This document shows, one piece after another, positions 26,901-39,650 of a DNA stretch of 64,000 nt. Numbering within the stretch: position 1 is the stretch's first letter; each line of letters opens with the position of its first letter. The translations under genes were made by a program, and so were the position numbers. A model generated the notes under the pieces. It had not been told where the DNA came from. It worked only from the letters and a program-made list of their open reading frames with translations, and did no database searches. The stretch is from Colius striatus (taxonomy: Eukaryota; Chordata; Aves; Coliiformes; Coliidae). The DNA lies in the NCBI RefSeq assembly GCF_028858725.1, contig NC_084760.1:79676367-79740366 (forward strand), written 5' to 3'.

Positions 26901-29900
26901 GTTTGAGAACGTACCAAGTGGTTTAAAACCAACCCAGCTTCCCCACACCTCTTCTAAAAGAAGAAAAACCTCACAAGACTATAAAATAATTTTTTAACAT
27001 CTATTCATCACTGAGCCTAAGATGTTTCATCTGCAGCCCCTGAAAACTACAGGTTAGTTTAAACTACGTGTAGTTTTGTGATGGGTGTGGATTTCACTTA
27101 TCTTTTTACAGCATATTTTGTTCTCAACCTGCCTCTCACTATCCTAAGTATTGCATAATTGTTACAACACAGACAAGAAAGGTTTATTGTGGTGACTTTA
27201 CACGGCTGTTCCTACTCTACACTCCTGTGCCTCTGCAGCAATTACTAATTTATGACAGCGGGCAAAGTACTTTTAAAGTTGCTGTCAATTAAATGTGAGT
27301 CCCACACTGTGATTTCCCTGAATGTACGTCCTCCATAAAATGAGAAGTTACATAAAATTGCTTTCATTCTGCAGAAAGGGAGAAAGCAACAAGAGAAATG
27401 CAACAGAAAGATTTTAGATTACAATTTAATTGCAGATGCTGCCTACTTCTCACAGGATGCCAGCCCACCTCCAGCTGTTGAACATCACAGGTTTTTAGAT
27501 GAGATTTTAGAGTCCATGCACCCCTCACTAGAATATCATCAAATTCTAGCAAAAGTAAAAACAAATCACCAAATTCCCTCTCTGAATAGATGCACTGAAG
27601 TATTTGTCCTGTATTTACCTAACCTCGTACCACAAAGCATCTATTTTTTGAACATTTTCCAAATAAGTCTATACCTTCATCAAAGCTCATACATGTAATA
27701 CTTCATCATTTTCACTAACATATGATTTAGATATGACTGTTAACTTCTGGCAGCTTCTTTAAAATGAAGACTAGAAAACCTCTTCTTTCTGTCATTTTGT
27801 TGTTTTTATGTTTAAAGACTTTTCCCTCTGGGAATTTGCTGTGGTTAGAAGTCTTCATCACAAACTCACTGCACTACATTTGCTGTAAAAACAAGTAATC
27901 AGTGCCTTCTCCATTTCCCTTTCAGGAACCATGGTTTATAATGGCTTAATTAATCTCCTTTTAACTTGAAAATTTAAGAAGTAATTTGAACATGCTTTTA
28001 CTGCTTTAATACCACAACTTCAAAGGCATGGTCATTGGTACCCTGAGTGCTCATTACATACCCCCAAGTGGGTTCATTTCTGGTTGTATCATGCAGCAGC
28101 CTTTTTCTTCCTTAACCCGGTCACATAAGACATAGATATTTGAAATTTTAAAAGCATGAAATGACTAGAGACTGCACTATCCACATCATAAGATCCTGGC
28201 GACTCCAAGTAAAACAAAGGCAACATGAGCTGTACTATGAAATAAAAGCCAATTATTTCAAAACTAATGCTGAGACAGCTTTGATATTTTCAAGGGATGA
28301 TTTATAGTAAAACTTACAGTGGTAAAAAGGATATAAGAATGCCTAACATAGGCAAAACTCAAGAACAGATGAGAAAGAGAATTCAACATTTCAGATAACA
28401 GTGAGAAACAAAAAAACACAAGGAATCTGACTGTACAATCTGGTAGCAAAATTACTTAAAACATAGAGGAAACCTATCACTTTTTTAGTCTCCCAAGAAC
28501 CAGAACTATTTGGCAGATACTTGAGACAAGAAGCAAATAAGTTTTATTTGAGGCTTAAAGATTATTTATAAAAATGGCAACTCATAGTAATCTTTCATGA
28601 AAACTTCATACTATCACGGTTGTAAAATGTATGTTTTAAGACATGACCTTAGAGTCCCGGAGTTGCCCGAACCATCTACATCTGTGTCTCAGATATTTAC
28701 GTCTGTGTGTGTGTAGGTGCATAGGTATCTGTAAAGCAACTTTTTTTGCCTTTAAAATATATTTCTTACAAGTCAAGACACCCTCCTGTTTGCACTAAAA
28801 TGTTCAGTTTAAGCATTGATCTCTAGGGCACTGATAGACAATGTTTTTGTGGGTTTGGGAAAGCTGCAAATATTTGTACTTTAAAAATCCCACACTGCAG
28901 AAAAGTAACGTTTCAGCAATCAGGAACATGGCCTGCTCTGCACATGATTCACTGTAGCTAAGCCTCTGAAGAAGCAGAGCTAGTGGATGATTGCCAGTAG
29001 TAGCAAGGTTAAAAAAGAGAGAAGGTTAAAAACTAGCCCCACAAACATAAATAGGTGCTGTTGAAAACAAGTTGTGCACAAGTACCATTCACAGTCAGCA
29101 GCCAGTGTTACACCGTAGTCCAGACATAGCTTAACTTTCCTCCTGGCAAACAGGAGCACTCCCCTTAGATGTTCCCAGCCAAAGTAACAGAAAACAAATC
29201 TGGGCCTGATACAAAAAAGTGATCTGTCTTTGGCTAAATTTTACCTCTTCTGGGGACCACATGCTGAGAGTTGTCTGCCCTGTTTGCTCCCACTAGTCAT
29301 GGTGGGGACGGCAGACCCCCACCTGCGAGGGGATGTGCAGCTGCAGGACAAGACTTCCCCGTTAACATTTGCCACCTTTGTCAGTCATTGACAAGGGAGA
29401 GGTTTCTTGTCAGCAGTTTTGCAGACCATATGAGGGCTGGCTAGTCAAATGCTTCAGCATTTGAATGACTCCCAGTTTCCTCCTTTTGGCCCAGACTCAG
29501 TGCAGCTCAGTACAACCTTAGCAATAGCGTTTGATATATGGCAATGCAAGAACACAGCACCTGGTTTCTTACTGTAAGTCATATACCAAGAAAGATAGTG
29601 CAGACATTTAGCAGCCATATAAGGAACAGCCCTGGCACCTATCTGCTATTCTCATTTAGGTCTCCCTCACCTCACACTGCTGCAGCATAACTTCTGCCTG
29701 TACAGACACCCATGGATTTTTGGGTTGCACAGTCCTGTCTCTGAAAGCAGCAGTAGATGAACCCAGTAAATCAGTGATCAATTCTACAATCTACAACAAG
29801 GCAAAACAACAAAACAGTACCATCCCCCACATCTGTGCTTAGTTCTCAGTCCTGGTGCATGTTTGCAAGACACCCCTAAAGCCAGAGGGTTCATAGCAAG

Positions 29901-32900
29901 GGCTATCTTCTCTGCAGCTGTCAAATGGAGTAACTCCATTGCTGCCCAATCCTCACCAGGGCATCCCCCAGAAGTACCTGTGGTATGAATACTCCTACAC
30001 TCCCAGATCCTACTGTCATAGCAGAATGGCTCCAAATTGAGACCAGCTTGGGCTAAAGCTGCCTCTGTGCAGCTCCTCTTGTTCCAACCTGCCCAGACAA
30101 ATAGGTCCTGAAGGGCTTGTTACTCTGCTTATTTTTTATAGAGGAGAAGAGCTAGTTTTGCAAAAGAGACTCAATCAGGACAAACTCTACCTAGCCTGCA
30201 CAATACCTGTAGAAAACCATAGGTTATAGGTATGAACCTCACTTCCAAGGAAATATTGCTATTTTTCATTCCTCAGGGTCCCAAGAGGGAGAAAGGGAGT
30301 ACCATGGCAAAAGGCAGCAGAAATAGGGAATCTTAAACCTGGGTTTTCTGAAAGGGGAGAAGTCCCTGTGAGCTCTGGCATCTTGTATTGAATCCTACCT
30401 GGAAATGATCAAAATAGTGATGACAGCATGTCTATAAGGGGGAGCCCACGACTGATGCTCTGTAGAGAATAACAGTAATTATAACTGCTGGAACTAGAGG
30501 CAGTTCTGACTGTTTCTGTTGGCATTGACATGTGTAACATCCAGGGAAAATGAGATTGTCCTTCTCAGGAACACTTCACAATGAGTCGAACCTCTGTGCT
30601 ATTCTCAGGGTGAATATTGCCGAGAAGGGCACAAGCGAATAAATCTGGGCCATAAACCAAAGAATATATAGGGATGCTTCTGTCTATATCAGAGTAAAGG
30701 CATATTTGCAACTCTACTCACATTTTTAAACAAGCAGACAAGGGGTCTTTATCTCCTTTATGAGAGGCAGGCTAGAATGAAGTTGTTTATTTAAACTACA
30801 AAACTTTATAGATGGTCTGAAGTTAGTGGAAGCAATTTAAACAGCTGAAGCTTGAGATGCTTTAAGGGTGGGAAAATACTTTATCTTCCATGTTTGATCT
30901 GGGTGGCTATATAAAAGAACATGAAGGTCTCATTTTGCAATGTGTCCAGGCAATCTTGTTTGGGAGTGTCCCAGCAGCACAAAGCAATTTTAATCCCACA
31001 AGTTATCCTTCCAATTGACCAGTTTACATACTCATCTATTCCTAAAACTTGTTGTTCATTTTCTCTCCAAAGTCAGATTTTGTCAGGCTATAATAAAACT
31101 ACGTGCTTGCATGCCCCTCTCTGCCCTTCCAACCCATCTCACCTGGCCATACACATAGTTGATGCTGTTCTAGGTCTGGCAAAGTGACGGGGTGCATGTG
31201 AGCTAACCCATGTCTTACCTGATGAAGTATCTGCCACTAGGACCTGAGGTATTTCGTATATTTGTATTGTCTTACTGAGCTACTGACAGCAAAATCGATG
31301 AGTTTTTAATTATTATTTGTTCTCTTCATCATATTTGCATGATTTTCTTTCCGGCCTCCTTATCTTCTCAAACTTGACAGCCTTGCACAGAGTTCCAGTG
31401 TGTAATGTCACTAATAAATAAATCACTAAGAGAAAGAAAACCTCACTTTCATCATCCTTTACCAGCAGAACACAGGGCAAGGTGTGGCTTTCTTTTACAC
31501 TTAATACAGTCAATGCCTAATAATGCTGGATATTTTCAGTCACTTCAGAAAAATGTACCATGTCTTTGTTTGGATTTACCAGTAAACATGAAAAAACAAT
31601 CGTCACTCACCTGTACACAGGTGAAGTGATATTTAAAATCTCCATTCATGTTTTCATCTTTGGCTCCTCATATTTTCTGCATCTTGCAATCCAAACAGAA
31701 AAGGAAGGGCTTCTCTGACTCTGAAAAAACTTGACAGATAGGATTGAGGTATGTACTGAAAATATTTCGCTGTCTTTATCAGTTCCTTTAATTTTCTCTT
31801 CTGAAAAGATATGTGACTATCAGCCAGCAGCCTACATATAAACTGTAGTGGAGATTTAGTAAACTCTGTGCCATTTGAGATGATATGGCTTTACTACTTG
31901 AGAAGGAAATCTGAGAGGGAAAAGCTCTTCACAGCCTTTTGTTGAAGATCCTTTTGCAAATTCCTGTTCCCTTCAAACAGGGCAGAGTCATAGGAGTGCA
32001 GCAAGGAAAGGAAACTCTTGACATAGCCCTCACTAACTCACCTTCAGGTTCCATCTCTTTCAAAATAGCTAATCCTGAGATTACACCTCAGGAGTGCTTT
32101 CACCTCTGCTACACTTGGAGATAGGGAGGTGTTAAGAAGAGTTAAGATGCTGGGAAGGGGCTCCTATTAATGGAAATGGGAGAATAGCTGGGCATGCATT
32201 TGGTGAAACTTAAAGACTTACAGTTCCTTGAGCTAGAAGTAATTGTAAATCCAGAAGCTGATGCTCTCAATTCATATAGAGGAATATAAAGACACCAAAA
32301 ATATTTAGGATGCTAGTATACCTACTGACACAGTTTTTAAGGCCCATTATTCTTTTCATTATCTTTACTTTTGCCAGCTCCTTGGGTCCCTGCCCTCTGA
32401 TGCTAAACCTGTGTGCAGCTGAGGGTGTTTAAAATCTCTCTACAAGTTATGCTTACAGCTTTCAAATTAGCCACCTCTTCTACTCAGCACATGCAACTTT
32501 CAAAACAGATTGTCACTCACCCTAAAAACGTCCTTGAAACCCCACACCCACTCATTCAGAAAAAAATCCTTACACCCACAGGTCTTTAACTTAGTGCTCC
32601 TTCTCTGTCCACACAATGAAGGCAGAACTTAGGTTTCAATCTGTATTTGAGCATGAATCCATTCATTAAGCCTCTTTATACAACAATTTTTAGGAAAAAG
32701 TAGTGTTGATCAGAGATGCCATGTTGATTTACCTTGGACATAGAAAGCCTCTGCAGAATCAGAGGCACCACAGGGGTATCTCCTATTTACTTTTATGGAG
32801 CACTGAAATGTTATTGCAAGTTTTGTAGGCTTGATAGTACTGAAAGGAATGCACAAGCTTTCCCCTACCTTATCACCATGTCTAAGGTTTTGTAAGAATG

Positions 32901-35900
32901 GACTGTTTCCTATCATGCATTTAATGCCATTAAAATATTGGTATTAATTTTCCCAGATTACTTTATTTTTGTCTGATTTTGTTTTGAAAATTCAGCTACA
33001 TTCTTTTTCTAGCTCAATACAATAAAATGCACACAAACTTTTGCAACAATTAACCTGTGCCGTGTTATGCAAAAGAAGCAATCCACATGGACTGAAGAAG
33101 TAGCTTTCTCCCTACCTCTCCCTCCTGTTACTTCCACTGTTTCCACATATACACAAAAAACATGGTTTTGACTTTTTAAAAATTATTGTTTACTGTCCTG
33201 TGGTTGGATGATGCCATTTCCAAAGTTGTAAGCTGACCTGGCTTATTACTGGCATTAGTGCTGCTGCTACATTGGGAGAAAAGATTCCCCACAAACCACC
33301 TACATGCACAAAAATTCCCTTTGGAGAAAAGGCAAAGTAATTGAGTTGAGAAAGGATAAAGGTGAAATCCATGGCACAAAATTGCTCAGCAAAACCGTTT
33401 GAGGTTTTGTGGTGCAAAAGTGACATGGCTTTTAACTTAAAATGGTGCACTGATGCTGTCATAGCTTTAGGGACACATAGCCACAAGACTGCCACCAAAA
33501 CCAATTTCAGTGACTCACTCAAACCCTGTGACTCACTCAAGAGGTAGCTATGAGAAGCATGACTCTCTCTTCCTCCCCACGAAGCCTGGATCCATGTACT
33601 GGGAACTCAGATGATAGAGGAGCTAATGTTGGGTGGTTTATAGCATCAGACTACTTTAGAAATATAAACTAATGCTAACTTCCTCCATTCAAAGTCTTTC
33701 TGATAGACGTTTTAACTTGAGCATTATTAAAGGTAGAGCTGCTCCATGAGTAAAAGACATTGTGCAGACCAGGCTTTTCAAGCTTCCTGCATGTGGGATT
33801 TGCAATGTTAGTTCCTGTTTTCCAGAATCTGCTGCACTTCATACCTTGTTCTTCTGCAATGCAAAGGGAAAGAGGTTTGGGTGTGTTTCTGAAATGAAGC
33901 TGTCAGTATATCAGTAGAGGATAAAGCCCCTGTAGGAATGTGGGGATATATACACTACCAGGAAATAATATTCAGGCAATTGCATTCTCAGAGGTGTATC
34001 TACTACTAGATGCTAAGTCATCTTGTCCTGGGGGACATTGCTCTTACCAGAAGTTTGTATATGAAGAAGTAACTTGCATCACTGTGAGAGAACTTGTTCT
34101 GGGAGGTAATGAAATCAGATAAAACTTTCTGCAATCAAGAACAGCTGTAAACACTCTCCACAATAAGAACAGGGAAGGAAATGCACTGGAATGGGGGCTT
34201 TACATGCTTTTTTTTTTAACATGCTCTTTTCAGTTCATGCAAACTGAACTGAAGCACGCATGAGAAGTGCAGGTAAACACCAAATAAAAGTTTCTTTATG
34301 TCTGGTCCAGTCAAGAGCAGAGGCCAAAGTCAACACAAGGAGCTAGCTTTAGTCATAAAACCCCTCAGTCTTTCTCAACAGCTTGGTTGAGGTTTTTTCC
34401 CTGCTTTCTTAATAATGTTATGTACAACAGAGAAAGATTTAATGCAGTTTACTTAAATATTAATGACTTATGATTTGGTAGGAAAAAGTACTAACCATAT
34501 GCTTTGCATAACTGTTCTGCTGTTATATGCCAATGAGAGACACACATTCCCTCTTCTGCAAGGACCATTACCCCTTCTCAGTAGTATGCTGAAAGCTACA
34601 ACTACTTGGTGGGTAGAATAAATTTCTCTATATTCATATCAAGGGGGGAATCAGAAAGTCACAGTGATGTGATATGCTAAAACGTAATGTACTGTAATGT
34701 AATTTAATGTAATATAATATATAAAATGAATGAAAAAGAAAACACAATACCTGGACTAAAAGTATTTTAATCTCTGTAGGGGGGAAAAAAGAATGAAGAA
34801 AAATAAAAAAGAGTTGCAGAGTGTACACAGTGCACATTGAAAAGAATGAAGCCTTCATAGAAAAGAGATGGATGTCATCTAAACCTGCTTGGGAAAGAAA
34901 AGCTGATACATTTCAAATCTGTACTGAAAGTCAGGAGAGGAGACATATGACACAACGAAAAACATTTGTGCTACACTATTACCTTCATTTTCACAGTGCA
35001 GTAAGGACATCTCGTTTGGGGAGTTCATCAATTCCTGTGCTTGCCAAACATGAAAGTACCTAAGTGAAAAAGACTTTTTTTGTTTTATATTACCTGATTT
35101 TGAATTGCTTGAGTGACCACTTAATGCACCGATTCAAGGTCCTTTTCTCCCCATCCAAATCCAGCTCTGGCAATGCAGACTGTGGAGGCTGCAATGATTA
35201 CAGACAATTCTCTTAGCTGATGGCCAGAGTGGCTGCCGCTCACCCCCTCAGCACTTGCTTTCTGACCCCAGTTTTGGAGGCAGTACCAGAGCATGTGCAG
35301 CATATTTTGTTACCAACATTTAACACTGTCAAGCTGTATGGAAATCAAAATAACCCACCCTGTAATTTACACAAGAATGGGTGGGCCAGTGTGTCCAAGG
35401 GGAGCCAAGGGTATAAGTAGCACAAAACGATGTTGTTACTTTTTCCTTTGACGACATCTCCTGCAGAGCACAAAGCTGACTGAACCTGAAGTAAATTAGC
35501 TTAAAGACTACCACACTATGGTGGCAAATGATAGCTATATAAATGCAATTATTGAATGTTATTTAACTGCTGTATTAATCATGAATGTATTACATAATCA
35601 CATTATTGCATGCCCAGGTTTTTCGCCCATGTCCTTGCTGTTTCAATACCATGGCTCAGTGAAGAATCACTCAGCTTTTTTTCCAACTTCTTGGTGTTCT
35701 GTCTCTTTGGTGCATGCAGTGAAAGAAAGGGAAAAGATAGCACTGAAACAGATCATACTTTGCCACTGTATGTAGACCTGAAAGCCAAACCTTTGGTCAT
35801 TTTCACAACCAGCACATGCTCACTGATGGGATCCATTGTGCTGTTTGGCCCTGGTTTCATTCATTGGAACTGTGCTACCAGATCGGTCAGCTACCAGGAC

Positions 35901-36364
35901 ACCCTAAATCTTTCTCATTGTTTGTACAGATGCTGAAAGAAATTATTGCAACAATGTTATTTGGTTTTAAGTCATTTATCTGGTGCACAGTTCAGATACA
36001 TAGTTTCTTCCACCTATGATGCCTAGACTAAATATTAGTTCCATAGTACTTAACAGTAGATGTGAGAGAAGTCTAACAAGAAGAGCAGCTGCAGTAGCTG
36101 CTGGTGTTAAGCAGCCATCTAGTTGCACTTCTTCGAGATCCTTATAGCCTTCAACCTGGGAGATGACAACCACAAGAAACTAACTTCCTGATTATGGAAA
36201 AACCTCATAGCAATATTTTCTATGCTTCTCTCATGCCAAGACAGCATGAAGACAATGAGAGACCATTTTAAACAGAGTTTTAAAATTATTAGGGTTTTTC
36301 TTTTTTTAAAAAAAGTAAAAAAACAGTAAAAGTTAAAAAATGAAACTTTGGGAGAGTATCTTGG
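17919..36364. other. 18-kb intergenic stretch, no gene or transposon recognised
   Basis: The longest featureless part of the window. Nothing matches a known protein family and no CR1 signature is visible. It contains a 27-bp imperfect tandem duplication (19586-19633), two AP-1-type TGACTCA sites 18 bp apart (33511, 33529) and a TAATG-rich low-complexity patch (34679-34722). A 156-codon minus-strand open frame at 25109-25579 is the longest unexplained frame of the window; it starts at GTG and shows no domain I know. A partial CTCF-like motif lies at 32390-32403. Confidence 0.45.
19586..19633. repeat. 27-bp imperfect tandem duplication
   Basis: TTGATCTTATATGTTATATC plus seven bases is followed directly by TTGATCTTAGATGTTATAGT. 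Two adjacent copies differ by a few substitutions. Probably slippage. Confidence 0.7.
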
Positions 36365-36960
36365 AGTCACAGAGCTTTAATTCTATAAGGATCTCAAGAC
36401 ATCACTTACACCTTTTTTGATTCAGATAAGAGCAGCTGGACCTAAATGTTCCCTAGTCAACTGTACTTTAAAACTTCTGATGTTAGGGTCTCCAGAACAG
36501 TTGATGTAGCTTATTCCTGAACTTAGAAAGCTCTTTCCAATCCTGCAGATGAGTGCTGATCTTTTCTCTTTTATATCCCAACTGTACTGGATATAGAGAG
36601 CAATTGATCATTACGGGCTTTGCAACAGCTTTTTTGTACGTTTAGAAGCTGTTATCAGACAACCTTACGCCTTTCATCTGGACTAAATACTTTCATTTTA
36701 ACTTCCTCCAGCTTCCACACAGCTTTTATTATCCTTGATCATTGCAATTTGTGATATTTGTCTTGAATGGTCTCAATTTTGTCAAAAGATTTTTGAAGGC
36801 CTATGCCAATGGAGATGCACTTTTACATTGTCTTTGTTCTGTACAAATTTGAGACTTTGAAATTTTGGAAGGCTCTGTTCATAGACCAGGAAAACTATTT
36901 CCCCTCCAATGGGAGCTTTGACCTTCTTTATAATAATACAGGATTAAATTACTTTTCATC
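36365..36960 (-). mobile_element. ancient L3/CR1-like LINE remnant
   Basis: Read on the plus strand (the element's reverse complement), the segment keeps the order of an old L3/CR1 3' region. TTGATGTAGCTTATTCCTGA corresponds to the CCACAACCTCCCTAGG...TTATTCCAGTG block. GAGCAATTGATCATTACGGG corresponds to the GAACAATTGATCACC block. GCTGTTATCAGAC corresponds to the GACTGTTATCATGTC block, and CATCTGGACTAAATA to the TCTCCAGACTAAAC block. Divergence is heavy and no frame survives. The right boundary is approximate. Confidence 0.55.
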
Positions 36961-39549
36961 CTGACAAAATAAGATAGCTATTTGTGCTAATAAGGTCATA
37001 TAATATTTCTGTCCAGCAACACATTAATTCATTGAACCTCCCTTCAATTCTGTTTGCTCAACACAACAGAAGTCAATGGAAATACAGTGTTTCCATCATT
37101 TAAGGTGTCTAGGTTGTACACAGTGGACTGAGTGTTTATGTCATGCTTATTTGTGCTTGTGTTATTGAATTGCTGCCCACAGCAGGGACGATTTGCATCC
37201 TGCTGTCTAACACGCTGTAAAATTAGATTAATAATACAGGCATGTTGCAAAGATTTGCTAATGATTGTGATTTGTTTTTCATCCTTCTTCTTACGCATCA
37301 TTTGGGCATCTGTCAGTCTAATATGTTGTGCAAGTGTCTGGCAACAACGTGTTAGCTGTCTTCTCGTGCAGCTAGAGCTATTGGCACTCTCTGTTGCAGA
37401 CGTTGTTTAACGTAGTGTTTGAAAGGCACATTGTATTGCCACCAAACCCTGAGTCACTCTCCCGAAGGAACAATCATCCTTTATTTCCATTTGGGTGGAG
37501 ATAGTGTATTTCTCACTAAGGGAGTGGTGATCTCAGTCCAAAATTTCTTAATAATATTTAGTAAGCTGAAGCAGGCTATGTTATATGGAGGAGACGGAGC
37601 AAAGGAAGCTTATTGCATACATGCCGGTAAGCTCTTGTCATTGCACTGTTAAGATCACAGCAGAACTTTAGTGTTTCTTCTCTTTTTTTCAGCAGGGAGA
37701 GGGTGACAGTAAAGATGGTGCTGTGAACTTTCTGAAAACATCTGGTAGACCCTGTCTGTAGCAAAGGAACAGAAACATCTCTTGGTTTTTGTTTTGTTTT
37801 GTTTTCCAGACACACTGCCTGTGCAATTCCTCACTTTCTAATGGAGACATTCTTCTGTGGAACCACTGGTTTTGACTTTTTTTAATGGGTTTTATTTGGT
37901 TGGTTTGATTTGGGGTTTTTTTTTTGGATATGTACCCTAATGGTGACTGTTTGCCTGTTGTGGGCAAGAGCACGTGATAGCAGAGGGAAATGGCACGAGC
38001 TGCAGGGTGATGAAGCTGCCTATCATGTACTAGGACTAGGGATCTGAGCATGAAAAGGATTGATTTATCTTGTCCTAGAGAAGATCAGGGGCAAGACCTT
38101 GCAGCTGGATGCCACTTCCTTATGCCTCAAGATGAAAAGTAGGAGGGAGGAGGGAAGGGAAGCAAGGGTAGAATTCACAATCAGGACTGTGGTAAAATCC
38201 ACCCCTGAGGAGCTCCCAATTCCCTCCATTAACTTCTATAACCATCCCAGCAGTCTGGTCAGGAGGAGGAGGGAAGAGTAACGGAAGTGCAGTGAACATA
38301 GGGTGGCACATCAGAAATTTGCTGGAATTGGTCAGTTGGGCTGGAACATAGTGGGGCTCTGGAGAATGACTCATAATGCAAAGTTCCAAAGTATGTACAA
38401 CTCACGCTCAAAAAATGGCTTGTGTCTGAGGGTGGGGAATGTTTTCCCCAGCCCCTGCTTGCAAGACAAATAGGAAAATGTGGGGAAAAATATTACTACA
38501 GTGAACTGTTTAAATGAAAACAATTGCACTGAATTTTGCTCAGTTAATGCTTATTCTTACTGCCTGCTTCCTTGAGACTGTTCAGCTGGGTCCTACTGGG
38601 GCACAGAAGTGGAAAAGCAGAACATCTGGAAGCCTGAGCCTAGGCTCAGTAAGGCCTTTGAGAATTTTTCTGATATGTCTGAATAGGTACCTATTGAGTG
38701 CTGCAAGCAATTCATCTTTAACAATCTTCTCATGATTGTTGTGTGACTGACAGTGACCAGCTACTTGGATTTCTCATAGTTGCAGGAGACAAAGTGACAG
38801 AACCATGTTGGAGCCTGACAGGAGGAAAGCTTCTTCCTAGTCTGCATGACTTTAAAAAGATCTTTGCTTGCCTCAGCTATGTATCAAGTCACTCTGACCT
38901 GCTATAGTTAGATTTCCATAAATACAATCTACAAAAGGAAATACTTGCTCTAGGTAATGCTGTGGAAAATTACAGGTCAATTCATTTATCATACTCATCA
39001 GAATAATATAACACTGGGTGCATACTCTATTCCTTTGATTAATCAGAACATTGTTCTAAATCATTTAGGTCTCACAACGTGTTCCTGCAGACAGCAAGAA
39101 CCAGCAAGTTCAGGCTAAACTGGGAAGTGGTAATTTACTGTCTCTGTTGGTTACACTGACAACTAGGTGGAAGCCTAAGCTGTGGTACAGCAGGCTGTAG
39201 TGCTGTCATCAGTGTAATGTCAACCTCTGGGTAATGTCTAGATAAGATGTACTCCAGCAGCCAGTGAAGACTAACCTCGTCTGAAGTGGCGATGCGAACT
39301 CATGGATGTTTTTCCCCCTGCTTTGTGTCTGGATTTCCCCCTTCCATTTCCTTCTGTCTTCATCTGAAACTATTGATATGTGGTAACTGCCTTGCCTTTC
39401 TGTAGCTGCCATTAACTAATCAGAAATTAAGAATGCATGCAGGGAGCTTACCTATGTAGTAGAGTGACAATATTGCTCTTTATTTTGAAGCTCTTTTGTT
39501 CTTGCAGATTTCAGAGCACCTCTTGACAGGGTGAAGTTGGAGTGCTTCA
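36961..39549. other. intergenic DNA, nothing recognised beyond low complexity
   Basis: No gene seen. A GTTTT repeat (37794-37807) and a T/G-rich tract (37871-37926) lie here, plus a purine-rich GGAGG stretch near 38140-38170. Confidence 0.5.
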
Positions 39550-39647
39550 CTCCTTTTACAGCTGGAACAACTGGGGCACAGAGATGCACTAGAACACGTT
39601 CTAAATTATCTGGTGAGACAGACACACAGGACTTCTGAGACAGGACT
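39550..39647 (+). repeat. MIR-like core remnant next to CR1
   Basis: CCTTTTACAGCTGGAACAAC is followed by TGGGGCACAGAGATGC and then AGACACACAGGACTTCTGAG. This parallels the amniote MIR core order (TTTTACAGATGGGGAAACTG, AGGCACAGAGAGGTTAAG, GGTCACACAGGAAGTCTG). It ends where the minus-strand CR1 begins, so the CR1 may have inserted into it. Confidence 0.5.
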
Positions 39648-39650
39648 TAT

